Shown: in pieces, positions 16,536-23,008 of the stretch | How positions within the stretch are numbered: position 1 is the first letter of the stretch | Layout: each line of letters begins with the position of its first letter | Source: Tissierellia bacterium | GTDB lineage: Bacteria; Bacillota; Clostridia; Tissierellales; Peptoniphilaceae | Assembly (NCBI GenBank): GCA_012728335.1 | Contig: JAAYFG010000073.1 | Span: 1 to 34,256 of the forward strand | Length of the DNA stretch: 34,256 bases | Reading direction: 5' to 3' | Position numbers and translations under genes: made by a program | The notes under the pieces: generated by a model | Told to the model about the DNA's origin: nothing | The model's database searches: none | Seen by the model: only the letters and a program-made list of their open reading frames with translations

Positions 16536-16695
16536 TTACTGAAATGGAAGCAGGGACCTTGCGTAGGGTCCCTCTCTCCCCCTCAGACACCCCCTGTAGC
16601 ACCCTCACACGCTAAAACATAAAACACTAAAACCACTTAAAACATTAAATACTTAGTTTTTAATGCGATTTCAAAATGGTAAGTTCAACGTTTTG
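16536..16695. repeat. Copy 1 of a two-copy hairpin plus G-quadruplex repeat
   Basis: About 160 bp closely matching 16843-17001. Order on the plus strand: a 7-bp hairpin (16552-16558 with 16567-16573, arms AGGGACC/GGTCCCT); a C-rich tract at 16570-16604; then an A-rich tail with a second hairpin near 16643-16665. On the minus strand the tract has four G-runs of 3, 5, 5 and 3 with loops of 7, 7 and 5 bases, a canonical G-quadruplex pattern. The block is much richer in GC than its surroundings. The gene-free span 16490-17039 is otherwise AT-rich, and I see no gene in it. Confidence 0.8.
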
Positions 16696-16842
16696 CATCA
16701 ATTTTTTGGCTTTAAGTTTTTACAAAAGTGAAAGTGAAGAGAGTTTTAGGGAATATATATAGTGATTCCATTAAGAAACTTTGCTATACTATTTCTATTT
16801 GAATATCCAATTTTTCAATTTTTCAATTCTAATTTTTATGAT

Positions 16843-17001
16843 TTACTGAAATGGAAGCAGGGACTTTGCGTAGGGTCCCTCTCTCCCCCTCAGACACCCC
16901 CTGTAGCACCCTCACACGCTAAAACATAAAACCTTACACCGTTTAAAACACTAAAAGCTTAGTTTTTAATGCCATTTCAAAATAGTAGATTTAAAGTTTT
17001 G
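16843..17001. repeat. Copy 2 of the hairpin plus G-quadruplex repeat
   Basis: The first 90 bases match copy 1 at all but one position (C to T at 16865, which keeps the hairpin as a G-T pair). The last 65 bases diverge more but keep the tail hairpin. The hairpin is at 16859-16865/16874-16880 and the C-rich/G-quadruplex tract at 16877-16911. It lies 38 bases downstream of the stop of the minus-strand DJ-1 gene, so read-through transcripts from that gene would carry the G-rich strand. Confidence 0.8.
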
Positions 17002-17039
17002 ATTCTAACTGTTCCTACTCCCATCATTAAGAAACTATA

Positions 17040-17615
17040 CTATAAATCAAAACTCTTTGGAAAAGTAGCTATTCCAAGTTCTTCTCCTATTGCCATCGCC
17101 CACTGTCTAAATCCAAATGCTACTGATGTAATAATATTGTCTGTTTTTAAATACTTTTCAGGTACTACTTCATCACAAGCATCGTTCCAGCCTACCATAT
17201 TCTTCAAATCATCATCTGTGAAATTCAACTCTTTTAAATTATGCTTTTCTACTCCAATCATAAATGATTTGCCTTTAAGATGCCCTAACTGTAGTAAGAA
17301 AATAGGTGCTATAGAAATAGCTCCAATAATTGCTCCATTTTTGTGAAAACAGTCAATGAAATTAAGGGTTTCTATATCTTCATTCGCACTTCTAGCATCT
17401 GTTGCTCCAGTTAATAGAAGTGAATCGTAATCTTCCATGTCCAATTCATCAAAGGTATTATCAGCAACTACTTTAATCCCCTCTTCTGTAATGATAGTAT
17501 TTAGATGTTTAGCAAAATATACCACTTCTTTTTCTGCCATCCTTAACATTTCAAGTGCTACAGTCAATTCGAATAAGCAACATGTTTCATATAATAATAC
17601 TGCCGTTTTCTTCAT
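17040..17615 (-). CDS. DJ-1/PfpI family protein lacking the usual nucleophile cysteine
   Basis: A 191-residue DJ-1/PfpI/ThiJ fold protein. Recognisable parts are the N-terminal strand and Glu (KTAVLLYE, E16 in LFELTVALEML), LLLTGATDAR, the nucleophile elbow GAISIAPIFLLQLGHLKGK and the C-terminal NIITSVAFG region with GEELG. In active members the elbow reads AIC(A/G)xP with a reactive cysteine; here that position is Ser (S101). It may be inactive, act as a binding protein, or use serine. Chaperone, deglycase and amidase roles reported for the family cannot be distinguished. AAAGGAG lies seven bases before the ATG. It lies 26 bases after the ABC-F stop on the same strand, with no clear terminator between them. 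Confidence 0.85.
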   Translation of the reverse strand: MKKTAVLLYETCCLFELTVALEMLRMAEKEVVYFAKHLNTIITEEGIKVVADNTFDELDMEDYDSLLLTGATDARSANEDIETLNFIDCFHKNGAIIGAISIAPIFLLQLGHLKGKSFMIGVEKHNLKELNFTDDDLKNMVGWNDACDEVVPEKYLKTDNIITSVAFGFRQWAMAIGEELGIATFPKSFDL

Positions 17616-17641
17616 GATTTTACTCCTTTACTAGTCTGTTT

Positions 17642-19114
17642 TCACAAGCTTTTAAGTTCTATGGTCTTTGTAGATACACTTTCTACAAATCTCTTATCAT
17701 GTTCTATGATTACCATACTTGGACTATACTCTAGTATCATATTCTCAATTTGTATCCTAGTAAATACGTCTATGAAATTCAGTGGTTCATCCCAAAAATA
17801 CAAATGAGCAGGCTTAGCAATAGAAGCTGCCATAAGAACTTTTTTCTTCTGTCCACTGCTATAATATTTCATGTCCTTTATAAACTGTTCTCGTGGAAAG
17901 TCTAATTTTCTCAGTATAGTAAAAAATACAGTTTTATCTATTCCTTGATTGAAAATAAACTCATCAATGCTTCCACTTAAATGCGAAAAATCCTGAGGTA
18001 AATATGAGATTATTATTTCATTTGCCATATTGTAATGACCTAAATAGGGAATGTCTTCACCCAATAACGCTTTTATTAAACTGCTTTTCCCCGAGCCATT
18101 ATCTCCGTTAATTGAAAGTATGTCCCCATTTGCAAAATCTAGATTCAATTTTTCAAAGATAGGATTGTTGTAGCAGACTTGAAAATCATGCAGTTTAAAT
18201 AGATTTTTAGCACCATGTGCAAGTGGCATAATAGTAAGTTCATCTGCGATTTCAATATCTTTAAGCAAACTTGATTTTTCCTCTATTGCTTCTTCAGCCT
18301 TCTTCTTAGCATTAATTGATTTTTTCATCATCTTTGCTGATTTAGTTCCTATGAATCCTCTATCTACAGGGCCATTACCAAATTTAGTCTTTTCCACTTG
18401 ATCCGACCAATTAGAAAACCTCCTAGAAGCCTCTGTAAGCTTTTTTATTTCCGTCTTAAGCTTCCTGTTCTTCTCAATCTCAAAATTGTCATCTAGAGCT
18501 TTCTGCTCCTCCCAAACAGTATAATTGCCTTTGAGTAAGTCTATAGAATTTCTATTTATAGACAATATATGATTTACACTTTTATCTAGAAAATCTCTAT
18601 CGTGTGAAACTAATATGAAACCACTTTTACTTGATATATATTCTGCAACCATCTCTCTTCCATGAGCATCTAGATGATTGGTAACTTCATCTAATAGTAA
18701 AAATTCATTATCATGACTAAATAGTGCAGCCAATTGAATTTTGCTTTGCTCTCCCCCACTTAAAGTAGAGAAAGGTCTATAAAGTACTTCGTCTTCTATC
18801 TTCAGCAAACTCATTTCTCGCAGTAATTTCCATAGCTCCACATCTGGATATAGTTCATAGATTACATCGATAGCATCTAAATCCATATTTTTAACCAGCT
18901 TTGGAAAGTACTGAGTCCGTTCACACATATCAATTTTTCCATCAAATTGCAATTCTCCATTTAATATTTTTAATAGTGTGGTTTTACCTCTACCATTTCT
19001 TCCTATTAGCCCTAATCTCCAATCAGTATCTAAATTAAGGCTTATATTTTCAAATAGTTTATATGAATCTCTTAAATAGTTAAATGACATATTGCTTATT
19101 TTTATTATCGACAT
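17642..19114 (-). CDS. ABC-F ATPase, probable ribosomal protection (Lsa/CplR-like) antibiotic resistance factor
   Basis: A 490-residue soluble protein with two ABC domains and no membrane segments. Domain 1 has Walker A GRNGRGKTT (38-46), signature LSGGEQSK and Walker B LLLDEVTNHLD, with Val where DEPTNHLD is usual. Domain 2 has GDNGSGKSS, signature YSSGQKKK and YFWDEPLNFIDVFTRIQIE, which strongly recalls the Lsa/CplR group. ABC-F proteins of this group bind the ribosomal E site and dislodge lincosamides, pleuromutilins and streptogramin A. The linker (about 195-280) is charged, as expected for the antibiotic-resistance domain. ATG 19114 has AAGGAGGAG upstream and replaces a longer in-frame start whose N-terminus would be made from the attenuator. 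Expression is predicted to be drug-inducible. Confidence 0.88.
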   Translation of the reverse strand: MSIIKISNMSFNYLRDSYKLFENISLNLDTDWRLGLIGRNGRGKTTLLKILNGELQFDGKIDMCERTQYFPKLVKNMDLDAIDVIYELYPDVELWKLLREMSLLKIEDEVLYRPFSTLSGGEQSKIQLAALFSHDNEFLLLDEVTNHLDAHGREMVAEYISSKSGFILVSHDRDFLDKSVNHILSINRNSIDLLKGNYTVWEEQKALDDNFEIEKNRKLKTEIKKLTEASRRFSNWSDQVEKTKFGNGPVDRGFIGTKSAKMMKKSINAKKKAEEAIEEKSSLLKDIEIADELTIMPLAHGAKNLFKLHDFQVCYNNPIFEKLNLDFANGDILSINGDNGSGKSSLIKALLGEDIPYLGHYNMANEIIISYLPQDFSHLSGSIDEFIFNQGIDKTVFFTILRKLDFPREQFIKDMKYYSSGQKKKVLMAASIAKPAHLYFWDEPLNFIDVFTRIQIENMILEYSPSMVIIEHDKRFVESVSTKTIELKSL

Positions 19115-19136
19115 ATGAATCTCCTCCTTTAAACAC

Positions 19137-19165
19137 AAAAAAAACTGCGAACATATCGCAGTTTT
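19137..19165 (-). terminator. Attenuator terminator before the ABC-F gene
   Basis: A perfect 10-bp stem (19141-19150 with 19156-19165, arms AAAACTGCGA/TCGCAGTTTT), a 5-base loop, and eight T in all on the minus strand. It ends only about seven bases before the gene's ribosome binding site, so it lies in the leader of that gene and not behind another one. Confidence 0.92.
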
Positions 19166-19178
19166 AAACAATAAAACT
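19160..19178 (-). promoter_or_regulatory. Candidate antiterminator hairpin
   Basis: On the minus strand AGTTTTA and TAAAACT form a perfect 7-bp stem with a 5-base loop. The second arm uses AAAACT, the first bases of the terminator's 5' arm, so the two hairpins are mutually exclusive. An additional small hairpin (19228-19241) lies further upstream. Confidence 0.6.
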
Positions 19179-19266
19179 TAAATTTCAGTATTCACGACAT
19201 ATCACTCCCTTGCGCGCATCAAAACTAAAGGTTAAAACCTTAATTCATCAGCATATAATATTTTCA

Positions 19267-19290
19267 TTATTTGCAAGGATTAATGTACAT
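19267..19290 (-). CDS. Leader peptide MYINPCK of the ABC-F attenuator
   Basis: A 7-codon reading frame (MYINPCK, then TAA) begins 22-23 bases after the expected transcription start. GGAGGTG lies six bases before its ATG, one of the best ribosome binding sites in the window. It precedes the antiterminator/terminator pair by about 90 bases. Short upstream peptides on which drug-bound ribosomes stall are known to control ABC-F genes such as vmlR and lmo0919. Translation and stalling here are inferred from layout. Confidence 0.7.
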   Translation of the reverse strand: MYINPCK

Positions 19291-19319
19291 CTGGCACCTC
19301 CATATATCTTTTCAAGCTA

Positions 19320-19347
19320 ATTATATCATACTAAGTATTAAATACAA
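19320..19347 (-). promoter_or_regulatory. Predicted promoter of the ABC-F leader transcript
   Basis: On the minus strand TTGTAT (19347-19342), a 16-base spacer and a perfect TATAAT (19325-19320). Transcription would start near 19313, leaving a 5' leader of about 200 bases before the ABC-F start. Confidence 0.75.
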
Positions 19348-19350
19348 CTA

Positions 19351-19764
19351 TTACTTTGCAAGCGTCAATGCAACCATTTGTGATTTATCTATAGTTGAAA
19401 AGCCTAAAGACTCATAATATTTAACGTATTTAGGATCTTCATAATCAGTGATTACAAACTTTTGTCTTATTTCTTTGTATTTTTTTAATACCATATTAAC
19501 TAATGTTTTACCTATTCCATTGTTTTGGAAAGACCCTTTTACTAGTAAGTCTTGGATAAGGACAATTGTATTTCCATCTCCTACTACTCTAATGAAACCG
19601 ATTAGATCATTGTCATTCCATGCAGAAATGTGATACAGGGAATTATTAATTCCATCCATAAGCTTTTTCGGTTCTTTTGTATATGCTTTCCAACAAACAT
19701 CGTCGTAAAGTTCAACAACATCTGTTTGATCTAACCACTCATCTTCAATATAAATAATTTCCAT
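19351..19764 (-). CDS. GNAT family N-acetyltransferase
   Basis: A 137-residue GNAT-fold protein. The acetyl-CoA pyrophosphate loop is QNNGIGKTLV (motif A, preceded by IQDLLVKGSF), and the C-terminal motif B region reads KYVKYYESLGFSTI. The family transfers an acetyl group to amines of small molecules or proteins; the substrate is unknown. AGGAGG lies five bases before the ATG. It lies 57 bases after purH with a hairpin between them and immediately before the ABC-F promoter. Expression is probably by leaky read-through from the pur operon or an unrecognised promoter. Resistance roles occur in the family but nothing here shows one. Confidence 0.87.
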   Translation of the reverse strand: MEIIYIEDEWLDQTDVVELYDDVCWKAYTKEPKKLMDGINNSLYHISAWNDNDLIGFIRVVGDGNTIVLIQDLLVKGSFQNNGIGKTLVNMVLKKYKEIRQKFVITDYEDPKYVKYYESLGFSTIDKSQMVALTLAK

Positions 19765-19782
19765 CCTTACCTCCTGAATTAT

Positions 19783-19824
19783 AAATATAGGGCTTAAGCT
19801 TCACCTTAAACCCTATATTTTTTA
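19783..19824 (-). terminator. Probable terminator at the end of the pur operon
   Basis: A 10-bp stem (19783-19792 with 19811-19820, arms AAATATAGGG/CCCTATATTT) with possible inner TTAA/TTAA pairing lies just after the purH stop. The minus-strand tail (ATTTATAATT) is only moderately T-rich, so termination may be partial. Confidence 0.6.
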
Positions 19825-21357
19825 ATGTCTAAAATGTCTGATATTAGTATTAATTATAGACATATTATACTTATTTGCAAGCTCTATTACACCTTCATCG
19901 TGTATTGAACCGCCTGGTTGAACTATAGCTTTTACACCAGCTTCATGCAATAATTCAACGGTGTCTTCAAAGAAAAATCCATCTGAAGCTACTACTGCTC
20001 CTTCAATTTTATCTCCTGCTCTAGATATGGCTTCTTCTGTAGCCCAGCTTCTTCTTACTTCGCCTTGTCCAATTCCTATTGTACCTTCGTTTTTTGCTAT
20101 CAGAATACCGTTTGAAGCAATTCCTTTAGCTGCAAACCAAGCAAATTTCAAATCTACTAATTCTTCTTCTGTAGGTTGTCTATCTGTTACTACTTCAAAA
20201 GCAAATTCATCTTCTTCTTTAGAAATATTATCATGTTCTTGAATTAAAACACCATTGATAACTTGCTTTATATCATGAGATTCCAAGTTCACTTCGTTTA
20301 AGTTTGACATTTTTAGTAGTCTAATGTTCTTTTTCTGTGTAAGTACTTTCATTGCTTCTTCAGAATATGAAGGTGCAATTACTATTTCCACGAAAAATGA
20401 ATTCAGTTCTTCTGCTATTTCTGCATTCACTTCTCTATTAAATCCTATTACTCCACCAAATATTGAAATTGGATCTGACTCATATGCTTTCATATAAGCA
20501 TCATATATATTGTCTGCTGATCCTATCCCACTTGGATTCGTATGTTTAACACCGACTACTGATGGTCTTGTAAACACTTTTAGTGAATTAAGTACTCCAT
20601 AAACATCATTTAAATTATTATATGATAGTTCTTTACCGTGTAATTGTTCAATATCAAATTTCGATTCTGAATACGCACTTTCATAGTATTTAGCACTTTG
20701 ATGTGGATTTTCTCCATATCTTAAATCTTGTTTTAAATAGTATGCATTAGTTAGTTTTTCAGGGTACTCTACTCCCAATTTACTATTGAAGTAATTTGAA
20801 ATTAAAGAGTCATAATAAGCTGTGTAGGAAAAAGCTTTTCTAGCTAGTTCTTCCCTCAACTCTACAGAAGTATTATCATTTTTTAATGCTTCTACAATTT
20901 CGTCATAGTCTTTGAAATCTGTTACGATTAGAACATCTTTATAGTTTTTAGCAGCTGCTCTAATCATCGAAGGTCCACCAATATCGATGTTCTCTATGAG
21001 CTCATCATGACTGGCATCTGCTTTTTTAAGTACTTCTTCAAAAGGATATAGACTATTTACAACCATGTCTATAGGTCTTATGTTCATTTTCTCTATACAC
21101 TCAATATGTTCTGGAAGCTCTCTTCTGAAAAGCAGTCCACCGTGTATATAAGGGTTCAAAGTTTTTACTCTACCGTCTAATATTTCTGGAAAATTAGTTA
21201 CATCATCTACATCAATGACTTCTATTCCATTTTCTCTAAGAGTTCTTGCAGTACCACCTGTTGAAATTATTTCCCAATCTAGCTCTACTAAATTTTTTGC
21301 AAACTCAACTATTCCTGTCTTATCAAAAACAGAAATCAGTGCTCTTCTCTTCATCAT
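19822..21357 (-). CDS. purH: Bifunctional AICAR transformylase/IMP cyclohydrolase PurH
   Basis: A 511-residue enzyme catalysing the last two steps of IMP synthesis. The N-terminal cyclohydrolase domain shows ALISVFDKTGIVEFA, STGGTARTL and GRVKTLNPYIHGG. The C-terminal transformylase domain has the catalytic K-H pair in VGVKHTNPSGI and the conserved FAWFAAKGIASNGI and IGIGQGEVRR. Its ATG overlaps the purN stop as TAATG, with AGGAGG inside the end of purN, so translation is coupled. Full length for the family. It is last in the pur operon; purD, often next in Firmicutes, is absent. Confidence 0.97.
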   Translation of the reverse strand: MMKRRALISVFDKTGIVEFAKNLVELDWEIISTGGTARTLRENGIEVIDVDDVTNFPEILDGRVKTLNPYIHGGLLFRRELPEHIECIEKMNIRPIDMVVNSLYPFEEVLKKADASHDELIENIDIGGPSMIRAAAKNYKDVLIVTDFKDYDEIVEALKNDNTSVELREELARKAFSYTAYYDSLISNYFNSKLGVEYPEKLTNAYYLKQDLRYGENPHQSAKYYESAYSESKFDIEQLHGKELSYNNLNDVYGVLNSLKVFTRPSVVGVKHTNPSGIGSADNIYDAYMKAYESDPISIFGGVIGFNREVNAEIAEELNSFFVEIVIAPSYSEEAMKVLTQKKNIRLLKMSNLNEVNLESHDIKQVINGVLIQEHDNISKEEDEFAFEVVTDRQPTEEELVDLKFAWFAAKGIASNGILIAKNEGTIGIGQGEVRRSWATEEAISRAGDKIEGAVVASDGFFFEDTVELLHEAGVKAIVQPGGSIHDEGVIELANKYNMSIINTNIRHFRH

Positions 21358-21974
21358 TAGTCCCTCCTGATTTTAACAGTTCTTCCCACTATCTCTATTC
21401 TATTTTCACAAAATGCTCTAACGGATTCAGAAAGAATTCTATGTTCTATATCTAGAACTTTTTTCTGTAGTGATTCTGCAGTATCATCATCAGATATTTC
21501 AACTACGTCTTGCATTATTATAGGGCCACCATCGGTTTCCTCATTGACAAAATGCGTAGTAGCACCACTGAATTTCACTCCATATTCTATTGCTGCTTCA
21601 TGTACTCTAAGACCATAATATCCATTTCCACAGAAACTTGGAATTAACGATGGATGAATATTTATTATCTTATTGGCATATTCGTCAATTAAGACTTTAG
21701 TAATTATCTTCAAATATCCTGCTAATACTACTAATTTGATTCCTCTGTCTTTAAATAATTCGAGTAATTCAGTGTCATATTCAATATTGGTTTTTCCTTT
21801 TGAATCTAAATATACACTTTCAATCCCAGACTTCTCTGCTCTTACTAATCCATAAGCATCTTTATGATTAGATACTACTAAATCAATATCTCCTCCTAAA
21901 TCTTTGTAATCGATTAAGGATTGAAGATTGGTTCCACCGCCCGAAATTAATACTGCTATTTTTATTCTAGACAT
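21357..21974 (-). CDS. purN: Phosphoribosylglycinamide formyltransferase PurN
   Basis: A 205-residue GAR transformylase that uses 10-formyl-tetrahydrofolate. The N-terminal KIAVLISGGGTNLQSLID binds GAR phosphate. The catalytic Asn-His pair is in INIHPSLIPSF, and the Asp is in ETDGGPIIMQD. Its start overlaps the purM end by 13 bases and its stop overlaps the purH start, so purM-purN-purH form a tightly coupled trio. The ribosome binding site is weak (GGTG), consistent with coupling. Formate-dependent PurT is not seen, so this step appears folate-dependent. Confidence 0.96.
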   Translation of the reverse strand: MSRIKIAVLISGGGTNLQSLIDYKDLGGDIDLVVSNHKDAYGLVRAEKSGIESVYLDSKGKTNIEYDTELLELFKDRGIKLVVLAGYLKIITKVLIDEYANKIINIHPSLIPSFCGNGYYGLRVHEAAIEYGVKFSGATTHFVNEETDGGPIIMQDVVEISDDDTAESLQKKVLDIEHRILSESVRAFCENRIEIVGRTVKIRRD

Positions 21975-22996
21975 AACTCAACACCAGTTTCACCTTCGAT
22001 GATTTCACCTAGTTGATAAATCACTTCTCCCTTAGCATTGAATTCTTCTATTATTTTTTCGCTGTCTTCTTTATTTACTACTAAAACCATACCTATACCC
22101 ATATTGAAAGTTCCAAACATTTCTTCAGTTTGAATTCCGCCCCAAGTTTGAAGCAATTTAAAAATTGTTGGTATTTCAACTTTTGAGTAGTCTATTTTTG
22201 CTCTATATCCGTCTTTTAATACTCTAGGCAAATTTTCGTAAATACCTCCACCTGTTATATGAGATATACCATGAATATCGTATTTTTCAATAAGTGGATA
22301 TACTGTATCAACATAGATTCTCGTTGGAATTAATAGTTCTTCTCCAAGAGTACTTTCTAGTTCATCAACATATACTCCCAAATCAAATTTCATTCTATCA
22401 AACACAATTTTTCTAACTAGAGAATAGCCATTACTATGAATTCCTGATGACGGAAGACCTAATATCACATCACCAAATTGTACTTTTTCTCCAGTAATTA
22501 TTTTATCTTTGTCAACTATAGCTACGCTAAACCCAGCTAAGTCATAGTCATTTTCTTTATATATTCCTGGCATTTCAGCAGTTTCTCCACCGATTAATGC
22601 ACAACCTGCTTTAATACAACCAGAAGAAACCCCTTTAACAATGTCTGCCATTTTTTCTGGAACTAATTTTCCTGTTGCAATATAGTCTAAGAAAAATATT
22701 GGTTTTGCACCTTGGCAAAGCACGTCATTTACACACATAGCTACACAGTCTTCACCAATTGAATCATGGACATCCATCATTTGTGCTATTTGTACTTTTG
22801 AACCTACTCCATCTGTCCCTGAAACAAGAACTGGTTTATCGTACGCGTCTTTGTTCAACTCAAACAGTCCAGCAAAGCCACCTATATCAGAAATTACACC
22901 GTCTATATAAGTATCTTTTACAAAGTTTTTTATAAGTTTTACTTCCTCATATCCTGCCGTCTTATCAACACCTGAATCTTTATAAGTTAATCCCAT
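21962..22996 (-). CDS. purM: Phosphoribosylformylglycinamidine cyclo-ligase PurM
   Basis: A 344-residue AIR synthetase of the PurM/PurL/HypE ATP-binding fold. Family signatures include LVSGTDGVGSKVQIA, GEDCVAMCVNDVLCQGA, FLDYIATGKL, ALIGGETAEMPG, GLPSSGIHSNGYSLVR and HITGGGIYENLPR. It closes the imidazole ring to form AIR in an ATP-dependent step. AAGGAG is eight bases before the ATG. It starts 12 bases after the purF stop and overlaps purN. The length is normal for the family. Confidence 0.97.
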   Translation of the reverse strand: MGLTYKDSGVDKTAGYEEVKLIKNFVKDTYIDGVISDIGGFAGLFELNKDAYDKPVLVSGTDGVGSKVQIAQMMDVHDSIGEDCVAMCVNDVLCQGAKPIFFLDYIATGKLVPEKMADIVKGVSSGCIKAGCALIGGETAEMPGIYKENDYDLAGFSVAIVDKDKIITGEKVQFGDVILGLPSSGIHSNGYSLVRKIVFDRMKFDLGVYVDELESTLGEELLIPTRIYVDTVYPLIEKYDIHGISHITGGGIYENLPRVLKDGYRAKIDYSKVEIPTIFKLLQTWGGIQTEEMFGTFNMGIGMVLVVNKEDSEKIIEEFNAKGEVIYQLGEIIEGETGVELCLE

Positions 22997-23008
22997 GAAA
23001 TCCTCTCC

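Noticed and set aside
16536..17001. CRISPR-like array
   Set aside because: There are only two copies, each about 155 bp and 307 bp apart, with no short regular repeat-spacer pattern and no cas genes.
17040..17615. Calling the DJ-1 gene a frameshifted pseudogene
   Set aside because: The frame is full length with a good ribosome binding site and conserved fold motifs; only the nucleophile residue differs.
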